64,000 nucleotides of DNA from Nonomuraea thailandensis (GCF_024172165.1 NZ_JAMZEB010000002.1:6159501-6223500), one strand, 5' to 3'; shown: positions 49,448 to 58,464, numbered from the stretch's first letter. Notes: generated from the letters alone by a model not told the origin. Made by a program: numbers and translations.

Positions 49448-51325
49448 ATGTCGGATCGCAAGCAGGACGGACGCCGCATCGCCGGCCGCTACCAGCTGCA
49501 GGAACCCATCGGCAGGGGCGGGATGGGCATCGTCTGGCGCGCCTACGACGAGCTCCTGGATCGCACGGTCGCGGTCAAGGAGGTCAGGTACGCCGCCGCC
49601 CTGGGCGAGGAGGTGCAGCTGCTGAACCGGCGCACGATGCGCGAGGCGAGGGCGGCGGCGAGGTTCGAGCATCCCAACGTGATCGTCGTGCACGACGTGA
49701 TCGAGGAGGATGAACGTCCCTGGATCGTCATGCAGCTCGTCCCGTCGCGCTCGCTGGGCGCCGTGATCAAGCAGGACGGGCCGCTGCCGCCCAAGCGGGT
49801 GGCCGAGATCGGCCTGGCCGTGCTGGACGCGCTGCACCGCGCCCATGAGGCGGGCGTGCTGCACCGCGACGTCAAGCCCGAGAACGTGCTCCTGGCCGAC
49901 GACGGCCGCGTCGTGCTCACCGACTTCGGCATCGCCACGCTGGAGACCGAGACGCAGCTCACCGTGACCGGCCTCGCGGGCACGCCGGCGTTCATCGCGC
50001 CCGAGCGGCTCAAGGGCCTGCCCGCGCGGCGCGAGTCCGACCTGTGGTCGCTGGGCGCCACGCTCTACACGGCGGTGGAGGGCCGCTCCCCGCACGAGCG
50101 CGGGATGGCGCTGGCCACCATGCACGCCGTGCTCACCGACGAGCCCGACCCCGCCACGCACGCGGGCCCGCTCTCGGACGTGATCAGCGGGCTGCTGGTC
50201 AAGGAGCCGGTGCAGCGGCTGACGTACGAGGAGACGCAGCGCATGCTGCGCCGGGCCCTGCGCGCCATGATCGCCGCCGAGCCGGACAGCGGCTCCACCG
50301 GGCCGTCGAACCCGCCGCTCACCAAGCAGTTCCCCGCCGCGCAGGAGCTGCAGGTGCCGGCCCCGGCCGAGCAGAAGCGCCCCGCCGCGCCGCCGGCCAG
50401 GCCGAAGCGCCCCGCCAAGGCCAGGCGCCCGTACGAGCCCGTCGAGGACGACACTCCGACCGACCCGAACCTCCTGGCCGACCGCGCCTCCCAGGAGGCC
50501 ATGCCCGAGACCGGCGCGCGCATCACGCAGACGCCGACCGCCGAGCCGCCGCGGCCGCCCGCCGAGTCCACGATGGACGCGGCCAGGCCCGACCCGCAGC
50601 GCAAGCCCACGATCGTCATCGCGGCGGCCATCGCGGTGCTGCTGGTGGCGGCCGTGGGCGGCTACCTCGGCCTGAACTCGGCTCCCGACGACGAGACCAG
50701 GCAGCACGCCGGCGCGCGTGCGGCGGCCGTCACGACGAGCCCGTCACAGGCGTCGCCGAGCACGCCCGCCTCGCAGCCGCCCTCGCCCTCGCCGACGGTC
50801 TCGTCCTCCCCCTCGGCGTCCCCGAGTGCCTCGCCCACCTCGGCCCCCGAGGAGACCAAGGAGGCCGAGAAGGACCCGCTGCCGTCCGGGTGGAAGTACT
50901 ACACGGACAAGAAGCTCGGCTTCAAGATCGGCCTGCCCAAGGGCTGGGACGAGTGGGTCCGCAGCGGCAGGGGCGTCGAGTTCAAGGGACCCGGCGGGGC
51001 GTCCAACGCGCACGTGCGCGTCGAGGAGATGCCCAAGCTGGGCAAGGACCCGCTGAAGGGCTGGAAGAAGCTGGAGCCCAGCCTCAAGGACCGGTACGGC
51101 GGCTACAAGAAGATCGGCATCGAGAAGGCCGACTACCGCGAGGCCGCCGCCGACTGGGACTTCTACTGGCCCACCAACACCGGCAAGAGCCGCATCCGCT
51201 ACCGGGGGTTCGTCGCGGAGAACGGGAAGTCGTACGCCATCTACTGGCACACGCTGAGCAGCCACTGGAAGAAGGACTACGACTTCTTCGAAGGGTTCTG
51301 CGCGACGTTCGTGCCTCCCAAGTAG
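49448..51325 (+). CDS. Membrane Ser/Thr protein kinase (PknB type), copy 1
   Basis: 625 residues from ATG 49448. Kinase domain ~14-285: P-loop IGRGGMGIVW, Lys44 (VAVKEV), catalytic Asp141 in HRDVKPEN, Asp159 in LTDFGIAT, and an activation loop ending AGTPAFIAPERL. A Pro/Lys-rich linker precedes a single transmembrane helix (~387-408, TIVIAAAIAVLLVAAVGGYL). Outside: a Ser/Pro/Thr linker and a C-terminal domain (~470-625, LPSGWKYYTDKKLGFKIGLP to FEGFCATFVPP) shared with copy 2. The external domain likely senses an unknown ligand; no PASTA repeats are present. Confidence 0.94.
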   Translation: MSDRKQDGRRIAGRYQLQEPIGRGGMGIVWRAYDELLDRTVAVKEVRYAAALGEEVQLLNRRTMREARAAARFEHPNVIVVHDVIEEDERPWIVMQLVPSRSLGAVIKQDGPLPPKRVAEIGLAVLDALHRAHEAGVLHRDVKPENVLLADDGRVVLTDFGIATLETETQLTVTGLAGTPAFIAPERLKGLPARRESDLWSLGATLYTAVEGRSPHERGMALATMHAVLTDEPDPATHAGPLSDVISGLLVKEPVQRLTYEETQRMLRRALRAMIAAEPDSGSTGPSNPPLTKQFPAAQELQVPAPAEQKRPAAPPARPKRPAKARRPYEPVEDDTPTDPNLLADRASQEAMPETGARITQTPTAEPPRPPAESTMDAARPDPQRKPTIVIAAAIAVLLVAAVGGYLGLNSAPDDETRQHAGARAAAVTTSPSQASPSTPASQPPSPSPTVSSSPSASPSASPTSAPEETKEAEKDPLPSGWKYYTDKKLGFKIGLPKGWDEWVRSGRGVEFKGPGGASNAHVRVEEMPKLGKDPLKGWKKLEPSLKDRYGGYKKIGIEKADYREAAADWDFYWPTNTGKSRIRYRGFVAENGKSYAIYWHTLSSHWKKDYDFFEGFCATFVPPK

Positions 51326-51338
51326 GTAGGCTCGCGGC

Positions 51339-53168
51339 GTGCACGTCAGCAACCGCTATCGCCTCATCGAACCGCTCGGCGAGGGCGGGATGGGCGTCGT
51401 CTGGCGGGCCCACGACGAGCTGCTCGACCGTACGGTCGCGATCAAGGAGGTCCGCTACACGGGCGTCGGCGACGCCAAGCGGGCCGAGCTCAACCGCAGG
51501 ACCATCAGGGAGGCCCGGGCGGCCGGCCGCCTCGACCACCCTTCGGTGGTCGTCATCCACGACGTCGTGGAGGAGGACGGCCGGCCGTGGATCGTGATGC
51601 AGCTCGTCCGCTCGCGCTCCCTGGCGCAGGTGGTCGGCGAGAGCGGGCCGCTGCGGCCGGCGCAGGTCGCGGTGATCGGCGGCCGGGTGCTCGACGCGCT
51701 GCGGGCCGCGCACGCCACCGGGGTGCTGCACCGTGACGTCAAGCCCGAGAACGTGCTGCTGGCCGACGACGGCCGCGTCGTGCTCACCGACTTCGGCATC
51801 GCCTCCATGGAGACCGAGGCGGGGCTGACGGCCACGGGCGGGCTGGTGGGCACGCCCGCGTACATGCCGCCGGAGCGGCTGAACGGCGATCCCGCGCGCC
51901 CCGAGTCCGACCTGTGGTCGCTGGGGGCCACCCTGTACGCGGCGGTCGAGGGCCGGCCGCCGTTCAAGCGCGACTCGTGGGCGGCGACGGTGGCGGCGGT
52001 GCTGCGCGACGAGCCGGAGCCGCCGATGCGGGCCGGGGTGCTGGAGCCGGTCATCATGGGGCTGCTGCGCCGCGACCCGGGCGCGCGGCTGCCCGCCGCG
52101 CAGGCCGCCAGGCTCCTGTACGAGGCCGCCTCCGCCCCGCCGTCCGGCACGCCCGCCGCCCCCGCCCCGTACCCGGGCGCCCCCACACCGCATCCTGGCG
52201 CCCCCGCCGCACATCATGGCGGCGCCGCCCCGCAGCCGGGCGTCCCCGCTCCGCATCCTGGCGTCTTCACACCTCAGCCTGGCGCGCCTGACGCGGCGCC
52301 GCCCTGGCAGCCGGGGGCGGGCACCGGTCAGCGCGAGACCGGCTGGCAGACGGCCGGCACCGGCCCGCACCCCAGCCCCTCGCACACGAGCCCCTCGCAC
52401 ACGACGGCGCCCGGGCAGCGGCGCGGGCCCGCCCGCGCCCGCCGCAAGGCGTTGTGGATCGGCCTGCCCGCGGCGCTGGCGACCGTGGCGGTGCTGGGCA
52501 CGGGCGGCGTCCTGCTGTCCGACCGCTGGACGGCCGCCTCCCCCACCGCGTCTCCCAGCACGTCCCCCACCGCGTCTCCCAGCACGTCTCCCAGCACGTC
52601 TCCCAGCACATCTCCCAGCACGGGGACCACCACGGGCCCGGCCGAGGGCAGCCCGTCCCCCACGACCGCCGAGCCCACACCAGAGCCCACACCACGGCCC
52701 ACCCGCACTGCGGTCCCGGCGGGGTGGCGGTCCTACCGGAGCGCGATCGGCCGCTTCCAGATCGCCATGCCCGACCGGTGGCGCCCGGCGAAGAACCCGG
52801 CCCGGGACAGCATCTCCATCAAGGGCCCCGGCAGCTCCGGCACCCTGATCGTGGAGTGGACCGTCCCCGACATCCCGTGGGACGACCCGGTGCGGCACTG
52901 GCTCGGCCTGGAGAAGGAGATCCGGGCCAAGGGCGAGTTCCAGCGGTACAAGCGGATCGGCATCACCCCGCTCGACTACCTGGGCGTGAAGGCCGCCGAC
53001 TGGGAGTTCACCCGCGTGCGCGGCGGCCGGACCATCCACGTGATCAACCGCGGCTTCCACACCGAGGACGGCCGCCCGTACGCCCTGTACTGGGAGACCC
53101 CGAGCTCCAGCTGGGCCACGGACCTGCACTACTTCGAGACGTTCGCCAGGACGTTCAGGCCGCTGTGA
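51339..53168 (+). CDS. Membrane Ser/Thr protein kinase (PknB type), copy 2
   Basis: 609 residues from GTG 51339, 13 bp after copy 1. Kinase domain ~6-270: LGEGGMGVVW, Lys36, HRDVKPEN with Asp133, DFGIAS, and VGTPAYMPPERL. A cytoplasmic linker of Pro/Gly/His-rich repeats (PHPGAPAAHHGGAAPQPG) precedes the membrane helix (~370-392, WIGLPAALATVAVLGTGGVL). Outside, an SPST repeat run and a C-terminal domain similar to that of copy 1: PAGWRSYRSAIGRFQIAMPD, KRIGITPLDYLGVKAADWEF and FHTEDGRPYALYWETPSS. The tandem duplication is evident. The stop overlaps the AraC start. Confidence 0.94.
   Translation: MHVSNRYRLIEPLGEGGMGVVWRAHDELLDRTVAIKEVRYTGVGDAKRAELNRRTIREARAAGRLDHPSVVVIHDVVEEDGRPWIVMQLVRSRSLAQVVGESGPLRPAQVAVIGGRVLDALRAAHATGVLHRDVKPENVLLADDGRVVLTDFGIASMETEAGLTATGGLVGTPAYMPPERLNGDPARPESDLWSLGATLYAAVEGRPPFKRDSWAATVAAVLRDEPEPPMRAGVLEPVIMGLLRRDPGARLPAAQAARLLYEAASAPPSGTPAAPAPYPGAPTPHPGAPAAHHGGAAPQPGVPAPHPGVFTPQPGAPDAAPPWQPGAGTGQRETGWQTAGTGPHPSPSHTSPSHTTAPGQRRGPARARRKALWIGLPAALATVAVLGTGGVLLSDRWTAASPTASPSTSPTASPSTSPSTSPSTSPSTGTTTGPAEGSPSPTTAEPTPEPTPRPTRTAVPAGWRSYRSAIGRFQIAMPDRWRPAKNPARDSISIKGPGSSGTLIVEWTVPDIPWDDPVRHWLGLEKEIRAKGEFQRYKRIGITPLDYLGVKAADWEFTRVRGGRTIHVINRGFHTEDGRPYALYWETPSSSWATDLHYFETFARTFRPL
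52540..52622 (+). repeat. 12-bp tandem repeat coding for SPST in kinase copy 2
   Basis: Six to seven units of the type TCTCCCAGCACG run in frame through the linker just outside the membrane helix, giving S-P-S/T-T/A tetrapeptides. The most regular stretch is 52576-52620. It acts as a flexible extracytoplasmic spacer, and Ser/Thr-Pro richness would suit O-glycosylation; copy number change keeps the frame. Confidence 0.8.
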
Positions 53169-54007
53169 AGGAGCAGGCCCGATTCTGGCGGCACCCGGCG
53201 GTGCCGGAGACGGACCTGCTCAAGGCCCGTTACGTCACCCACCGCTTCTCCAGGCACGCGCACGACGGCTACGCGATCGGCCTGATCGTGGCGGGCGTGG
53301 AGGAGTTCGACTACCGGGGCACGCTGCACCGGGCGGGCGCGGGCGAGCTGGTCCTGGTGAACCCCGACTCCGTGCACACGGGCCAGGCGGGCGTGCCGGG
53401 CGGGTGGGCGTACCGGATGCTCTATCCCTCGATCGACGCGCTGAGCGGCATCGCGGCAGAGCTGGGGGCGCCCCGCGGCACGCCGCACTTCCCGCGGCAG
53501 GTGGTGCGCGACGACCAGGTGGCGGCGCTGCTGGCGCGAGCGCACGAGGCGGCCGAGCGGGGTGACGCGCTGGCGGCCTCGACGCTGAGCCGCACGCTGT
53601 TCGCCCGGCTGGTGGCCCGCCACACCACGCCCAGGCCGGTCACGGTGCTGCCGGCGGAGGGCAGGCGGGCGGTGCGGATGGCGCTCGAGCTGCTGCACGA
53701 GAGCCTCGTGGACCCGCCGACGCTGGAGGACCTGGCCGGGGCGGTGGGGGCGCGGCCGTTCGCGCTGCTGCGGGCGTTCAAGGCGGCGACGGGGCTGCCG
53801 CCGCACGCGTACCTGACCTCGCTGCGCGTGCGCCAGGCGCGCCACCTGCTGCAGTCGGGCGTGCGGCCGGCGCAGGTGGCCGCCGAGGTGGGCTTCACCG
53901 ACCAGGCGCATCTGAACCGTCACTTCAAGCGCGTCGTGGGTGTTCCGCCCGCCGCCTATCAGCGCGCTGCAGGAACGTACAAGACGGGCGATTCACCCAA
54001 CGCCTAA
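53165..54007 (+). CDS. AraC-family transcriptional regulator
   Basis: 280 residues from GTG 53165, overlapping the stop of kinase copy 2 (GTGA). N-terminal sensor domain of the AraC_binding type: ARYVTHRFSRHAHDGYAIGL, YRGTLHRAGAGELVLVNPDS, HTGQAGVPGGWAYRMLYPS. C-terminal double helix-turn-helix: TLEDLAGAVGARPFALLRAF, GLPPHAYLTSLRVRQARHLL and AAEVGFTDQAHLNRHFKRVVG. Placed immediately before azlC, it resembles the regulators found with AzlCD exporters in other bacteria and probably governs azlCD. Confidence 0.92.
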   Translation: MKEQARFWRHPAVPETDLLKARYVTHRFSRHAHDGYAIGLIVAGVEEFDYRGTLHRAGAGELVLVNPDSVHTGQAGVPGGWAYRMLYPSIDALSGIAAELGAPRGTPHFPRQVVRDDQVAALLARAHEAAERGDALAASTLSRTLFARLVARHTTPRPVTVLPAEGRRAVRMALELLHESLVDPPTLEDLAGAVGARPFALLRAFKAATGLPPHAYLTSLRVRQARHLLQSGVRPAQVAAEVGFTDQAHLNRHFKRVVGVPPAAYQRAAGTYKTGDSPNA

Positions 54008-54018
54008 CCTCGGGCGGC

Positions 54019-54681
54019 ATGGAAGAGACGACCTCCCGTTCCGCCGCCGTGCGGGACGGTCTCGGCGTGGGACTGGCCGTGGGGCTGTCCGGGATCGCCT
54101 TCGGCGCCGCGGCGGTCACCGCGGGCCTGTCCGTGCCGCAGGCGTGCGTGCTGAGCCTGCTGGCGTTCACGGGCGCCTCGCAGTTCGCGCTGACCGGCGC
54201 GGTCGCCGCGGGCGGCGACCTGGTGGCCGCCACGCTCGGCGCGCTGCTGCTCGGCGGCCGCAACACGCTCTACGGCCTGCGCCTGGCCAACCTCCTGCGG
54301 GTACGCGGCCCGCGCCGGCTGCTGGCCGCCCACGGCGTCATCGACGAGACCACCGCCGTCACCATGGCCCAGCCGGACCCCCGGGCCGCGCGCACGGGCT
54401 TCGTCACCACGTTCGCCAGCCTGTACATCGCCTGGAACCTCAGCACGCTGGCCGGCGCGTACGGCACCTCGTTCCTGGGCGACCCCGCCGTGCTGGGGCT
54501 GGACGTGGTGGGCCCGGTGGCGTTCCTGGCCATCCTGTGGCCGCGGCTGGCCGAGAGCGCCGAGCTGCGCTGGCTGGCCGCCGGGGCGGCGGCGATCGCC
54601 CTGTGCGCCACCCCGTTCCTGCCTGCCGGCGTGCCGGTGCTGCTGTCGGCGGCCGTGGTGCTGGTGGTGGTGCTGCGATGA
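54019..54681 (+). CDS. azlC: Branched-chain amino-acid exporter large subunit (AzlC)
   Basis: 220 residues with about six hydrophobic segments. AzlC features: VGLSGIAFGAAAVTAGLS, LSLLAFTGASQFALTGAVAA with the conserved QFA, LGALLLGGRNTLYGLRLA and the helix LYIAWNLSTLAGAYG. AzlCD pairs export branched-chain amino acids or analogues such as azaleucine. It starts 11 bp behind the AraC gene and its stop overlaps azlD (ATGA). Confidence 0.92.
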   Translation: MEETTSRSAAVRDGLGVGLAVGLSGIAFGAAAVTAGLSVPQACVLSLLAFTGASQFALTGAVAAGGDLVAATLGALLLGGRNTLYGLRLANLLRVRGPRRLLAAHGVIDETTAVTMAQPDPRAARTGFVTTFASLYIAWNLSTLAGAYGTSFLGDPAVLGLDVVGPVAFLAILWPRLAESAELRWLAAGAAAIALCATPFLPAGVPVLLSAAVVLVVVLR

Positions 54682-54989
54682 CGCTGTGGTGGGCGATCGC
54701 CGCGGTCTGCCTGGGCTGTTACGCGCTGAAGCTGGCGGGCCTGGCCGCGCCCCGGCGGGTGCTGGACCATCCGCGGGTGCGCAGGTTCGCGGAGCTGGTG
54801 CCGGTGGCGCTGCTGGCGGCGCTGGTCGCGGTGCAGACGTTCACGGCGGAAGGCGGGCTGAGCTTCGATCCGGCCCGTACGGCGGGGCTGGGGGCGGCGG
54901 TGGTGGCGCTGCTGCTGCGGGCGCCGTTCCTCGTCGTGCTGGCGTCGGCGGCCGTCGTCACCGCGCTTGCCCGGATGCTTCTGGGGTAG
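54678..54989 (+). CDS. azlD: Branched-chain amino-acid exporter small subunit (AzlD)
   Basis: 103 residues, four hydrophobic segments: LWWAIAAVCLGCYALKLAGL, RFAELVPVALLAALVAVQTF with the family's R-x-x-x-x-P-V-A-L-L-A-A, TAGLGAAVVALLLRAPFLVV and a last short helix. AzlD works only with AzlC. The ATG overlaps the azlC stop, and the gene ends 9 bp before the third kinase gene. Confidence 0.9.
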   Translation: MTLWWAIAAVCLGCYALKLAGLAAPRRVLDHPRVRRFAELVPVALLAALVAVQTFTAEGGLSFDPARTAGLGAAVVALLLRAPFLVVLASAAVVTALARMLLG

Positions 54990-54998
54990 TCGCCGTGC

Positions 54999-56312
54999 AT
55001 GTCCGATTCAGCTGGCTTGGTGGTCGGTGGGCGTTACCGGCTGCTCAAAACCATCGGCAAGGGCGGCATGGGCATGGTGTGGCACGCCCACGACGAGGTG
55101 CTCGGCCGGGACGTGGCCGTCAAGGAGGTGCTGCCGCCGCCGAACATGTCCGGCCCCGAGCGTGACGAGTTCGCCGTGCGCACCTTCCGCGAGGCCCGGG
55201 CCGCGGGCCGGGTGGCGCACCCCGGCGTGGCCACCGTCTACGACGTGCTGGAGGAGCGCGGTCACCCCTGGATCGTCATGCAGCTCGTGCCTTCGCGCAC
55301 GCTGGGCGCCCTGATCCGCGAGGACGGGCCCATGCCGCCGGCCGAGGTCGCCCGCGTCGGCGTACAGCTCCTGGAGGCGCTGCGCGCGGCGCACGCGGCC
55401 GGCGTGCTGCACCGCGACGTCAAGCCCGACAACGTGCTGCTGGCGGAGGACGGCCGCGCGGTGCTGACCGACTTCGGCATCGCCACCACGGAGGACGAGG
55501 CGCCCGTCACCAGGACGGGCATCCTGGTCGGCACCCCCGCCTTCATGGCGCCGGAACGCGCGGCGGGCGGCCAGGCCAGGCCCGCCTCGGACATGTGGTC
55601 GCTGGGCGTGACGCTGTACATGGCCGTGGAGGGCCACTCCCCTTTCCAGCGGGACAACGCCCTGGCCACGCTGGGGGCCGTCATGCACGCCGAGCCCCGC
55701 CCGCTGACCAGCGCGGGCGCGCTCGCCCCGGTGCTGCACGGGCTGCTGCGCAAGGACCCGGCCGAGCGCATGTCGCTGGACGAGGCGGAGCGGCGGCTGG
55801 CGGCCATCCTGACGGGCGCCGCCCCCGAGCGGACCGGCCCCGTCACCGTGCCGTCAGGGCCGCGGCCGTGGCGTTCGAAGCGGCGGCTGCTGCCGCTGGC
55901 CGCGATCGCCGGGGGCGCGCTGCTCGTCGGGCTGGTCACCGGCGGCGCGGCCTGGTGGTCGCAGCGCCCGGGCGAGGCGATCTCCCCCAGCCCCGCGCCC
56001 GCCGTGGTGACCACCGAGGCGACGACCGTGTACGAATCCCCCACACCGGAGCTGAAGACCACCCGGCCCGAGAGCAGCCCGGCCCCGCAGGGCGTCCAGC
56101 CCCAGGGCACCACGACGCCGCCGCCGCGCAGCACCCCGCCGCCGACCCGGGAACAGCCGCGCAGCCCGTCGCCCAGCGCGAGCAAGAAGAGCCCCACCAA
56201 GGAGCCGAAGCCGGCCAAGAGCAAGGAGGACGAGAGCCCCGGCCGGGTCGAGGGCTCGCAGACCGGCCAGGCGGCCGACGACGGCGAGGAGCCGGAGGAG
56301 GAGGACTCCTGA
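54999..56312 (+). CDS. Membrane Ser/Thr protein kinase (PknB type), copy 3
   Basis: 437 residues. Kinase domain ~12-270: IGKGGMGMVW, Lys42, HRDVKPDN with Asp140, DFGIAT, and VGTPAFMAPERA. A single membrane helix (~297-320, PLAAIAGGALLVGLVTGGAA) leads to a ~115-residue Pro/Ser/Lys-rich external tail ending in an acidic run (DDGEEPEEEDS). It lacks the sensor domain shared by copies 1 and 2, though it has the same MQLVPSRTLGALI hinge. It probably has no ligand-binding domain of its own. Confidence 0.93.
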   Translation: MSDSAGLVVGGRYRLLKTIGKGGMGMVWHAHDEVLGRDVAVKEVLPPPNMSGPERDEFAVRTFREARAAGRVAHPGVATVYDVLEERGHPWIVMQLVPSRTLGALIREDGPMPPAEVARVGVQLLEALRAAHAAGVLHRDVKPDNVLLAEDGRAVLTDFGIATTEDEAPVTRTGILVGTPAFMAPERAAGGQARPASDMWSLGVTLYMAVEGHSPFQRDNALATLGAVMHAEPRPLTSAGALAPVLHGLLRKDPAERMSLDEAERRLAAILTGAAPERTGPVTVPSGPRPWRSKRRLLPLAAIAGGALLVGLVTGGAAWWSQRPGEAISPSPAPAVVTTEATTVYESPTPELKTTRPESSPAPQGVQPQGTTTPPPRSTPPPTREQPRSPSPSASKKSPTKEPKPAKSKEDESPGRVEGSQTGQAADDGEEPEEEDS

Positions 56313-56321
56313 GCGGCGGGC

Positions 56322-57251
56322 TCAGGACTCCGCGCGGACGAGGTCCAGCGCCTTCTGCAGGTCCTGCGGATAGTCGGTGCTGAACGACATCCACTCCCCG
56401 GACGTGGGGTGCTCGAACCCGAGCGCCACCGCGTGCAGCCACTGCCGGGTGACCCCCAGCCGCGCCGCGAGCGTCGGATCGGCGCCGTACAGCAGGTCTC
56501 CGACACACGGATGGCGCAGCGCCGACATGTGCACCCTGATCTGGTGGGTGCGCCCGGTCTCCAGCTTGATGTCCAGCAGCGACGCGGCCCTGAACGCCTC
56601 GACCGTGTCGTAGTGCGTGACGGACGGCTTGCCCCCGGCCACCACCGCGAACCGGCCGTCGCCCGCCGGGTGCCTGTCGATCGGCGCGTCGACCGTGCCC
56701 CTGAACGGGTCGGGATGCCCCTGGACCAGCGCGTGGTAGCGCTTGTCGACCGTGCGCTCCTTGAAGGCCCGCTTGAGCCGCGAGTAGGCGTGCTCGCTCT
56801 TGGCCACCACCATCGCGCCCGTGGTGTTGGCGTCGAGCCGGTGCACGATGCCCTGGCGCTCGGCGGCGCCGCTGGTCGCGATCGTGTGCCCGGCGCCGAG
56901 CAGCCCGCCGATGACGGTCGGGCCGGTCCAGCCGACGGTCGGGTGGGCCGCCACCCCGATGGGCTTGTTGACCACGATGAGGTCGTCGTCCTCGTACACG
57001 ATGGCCATGCCCGGCACCGGCTCGGCCACCGGCATGGGGGTGGTCACCGGCGGCGGCAGCGTCACGTCCAGCCACGCGCCCGCGTGCACCCGGTCCGACT
57101 TGGCGGGCTGGCGGCCGTCCACGAGCACCTCGCCGGCCGTGATCAGCTCGGCCGCGCGGGTGCGGGAGAAGCCGAACAGCCGCGAGAGCGCCGCGTCGAG
57201 CCGCTCGCCCTCCAGCCCGTCGGGAACGGGCAGGCTGCGCTGCTCAGTCAT
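56322..57251 (-). CDS. rluD: RluD-family 23S rRNA pseudouridine synthase
   Basis: 309 residues. An N-terminal S4 RNA-binding domain (LEGERLDAALSRLFGFSRTR, ELITAGEVLVDGRQ) is followed by the catalytic domain with VVNKPIGVAAHP, the active-site Asp in GIVHRLDANTTGAMVVAK, and TGRTHQIRVHMSALRHPCVGD. Enzymes of this group isomerise uridines of helix 69. The gene lies directly behind lspA, with an 8-bp overlap, an order typical of bacteria. Confidence 0.94.
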   Translation of the reverse strand: MTEQRSLPVPDGLEGERLDAALSRLFGFSRTRAAELITAGEVLVDGRQPAKSDRVHAGAWLDVTLPPPVTTPMPVAEPVPGMAIVYEDDDLIVVNKPIGVAAHPTVGWTGPTVIGGLLGAGHTIATSGAAERQGIVHRLDANTTGAMVVAKSEHAYSRLKRAFKERTVDKRYHALVQGHPDPFRGTVDAPIDRHPAGDGRFAVVAGGKPSVTHYDTVEAFRAASLLDIKLETGRTHQIRVHMSALRHPCVGDLLYGADPTLAARLGVTRQWLHAVALGFEHPTSGEWMSFSTDYPQDLQKALDLVRAES

Positions 57252-57858
57252 CCTTGGCCACCTCCCTGGAGCCGTCGATCTGCACGTTGCGCCAGGCCAG
57301 GATCACGGCCAGGATGCCGCCGCAGACGATCGCCGAGTCGGCGATGTTGAACACCGGGAAGTAGTCGATGACGGGGAAGTTGCCCGGCAGCACCTCGATG
57401 AAGTCGACGACGTGCCCCTGGAGCTGCGAGGAGCGGCCGATCCCCGACGGGTAGCGCAGCAGCCGGTCGGTGAGGTTGCCGGTCGCGCCGCCCAGCAGCA
57501 GGCCGAGCGTGACGGCCCAGGAGCGGCTGCCGAGCTTGCGCGCCGTACGCACGATCGCCACGACCACGCCGGCCGCGATGAGGGTGAAGACGAACGTCAT
57601 CCCCGTGCCGATGCTGAACGCGGCGCCCGAGTTGAAGATCACCCGGAACTGCAGCACCCCCGGGATGACGACCAGCGGCGGCTCGCCCTCGAGCGTGCGC
57701 AGCACCACCGTCTTGGTGGCGAGGTCGGCGGCGTAGATCAGGGCCGCCAGCGTCACGAGGACGGCGAAGAGGCGCCGGCGGGGCCTGCCCGCAGCGCCTC
57801 CCGAGCCTGCGTCGGAGCCGGTTACCGGCGCTCCTCCTTCTGCTTGCAGGTCACGCAC
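57244..57858 (-). CDS. lspA: Lipoprotein signal peptidase (signal peptidase II)
   Basis: 204 residues if started at GTG 57858, which overlaps dksA by 37 bp; an ATG at 57921 and a non-standard GTA behind a perfect GGAGGAG are other options. LspA cleaves diacylglyceryl prolipoproteins made by Lgt. Four membrane segments; the aspartyl dyad is in GGATGNLTDRLLR and PVFNIADSAIVCGG, and FNSGAAFSIGTG matches the conserved NxGAAF region. The N-terminal ~30 residues are hydrophilic, as in other actinobacterial LspA proteins. Confidence 0.95.
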   Translation of the reverse strand: MRDLQAEGGAPVTGSDAGSGGAAGRPRRRLFAVLVTLAALIYAADLATKTVVLRTLEGEPPLVVIPGVLQFRVIFNSGAAFSIGTGMTFVFTLIAAGVVVAIVRTARKLGSRSWAVTLGLLLGGATGNLTDRLLRYPSGIGRSSQLQGHVVDFIEVLPGNFPVIDYFPVFNIADSAIVCGGILAVILAWRNVQIDGSREVAKDD

Positions 57859-58211
57859 AGCGTCGCCCTCGGGAACGCCTGGAGGCGTTCCTTGCCGATC
57901 GGCTTGTGGCACGATTCGCACACTCCATAGGTCCCTGCGTCGATCCTGGCGATCGCACGTTCGTTCTGCGCGACCAGATCGCGCGCATTCAGGGTAAGGG
58001 CGATCTCGCGTTCGCGCTCGTACGTCTTGGCGCCGGCGTCCGCCTGGTCGTCGCCCGCGCCCTGGGTGACGTCTCCCGAGGCTATCTCCGACTCGTGACG
58101 GAGGATGTCCGCCTCGAGCTCGTCGATCTCCTCCTGGAGCCTGCCGCGTACCTCGGCCAGCTCCTCATCCGACCACGTCGAGGGTGTAGCGGTCTGCGTG
58201 ACTGCCGCCAT
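57822..58211 (-). CDS. TraR/DksA-type zinc-finger protein
   Basis: 129 residues from ATG 58211, five bases after GGAGG; an ATG at 58223 is in frame. An N-terminal coiled-coil (EELAEVRGRLQEEIDELEAD, ALTLNARDLVAQNERAIARI) precedes a C4 zinc finger: CESC and CVTC around HKPIGKERLQAFPRATL. DksA-like proteins insert the coiled-coil into the secondary channel of RNA polymerase; whether this actinobacterial form does so is unproven. It sits between lspA and ileS. Confidence 0.92.
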   Translation of the reverse strand: MAAVTQTATPSTWSDEELAEVRGRLQEEIDELEADILRHESEIASGDVTQGAGDDQADAGAKTYEREREIALTLNARDLVAQNERAIARIDAGTYGVCESCHKPIGKERLQAFPRATLCVTCKQKEERR

Positions 58212-58460
58212 GGCTGCCTCCATTGCTGATCAAGGCCGTGAATGGTGCGGGCAGCTTAGGATCCAGATAACGGAACGGCAAACGACCCGCCGGACGGTTT
58301 ACCTCCCCCGTACTATCCCGCCTCGCGCATTCAACTCCTCCCCGCAGGCGTCCATTCCCACATCTTTGCGCCGTTTACGACTGGCGTACCGGCAGCGGGG
58401 GCGCCGCCACCAGGAAAACAAGGAAGCCTTCGCCCCCACTCTGCGTTATGGTTTGAGTCT
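58212..58460. promoter_or_regulatory. Divergent promoter region of dksA and ileS
   Basis: About 250 bp separating the dksA start from the ileS T-box. No gene is supported here. It must hold the dksA promoter (minus strand) and the ileS promoter (plus strand). The sequence is less GC-rich from 58255 to 58330; TTATGG near 58446 could be part of a -10 region upstream of the T-box, but no clear -35 pair can be given. Confidence 0.3.
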
Positions 58461-58464
58461 GCAA

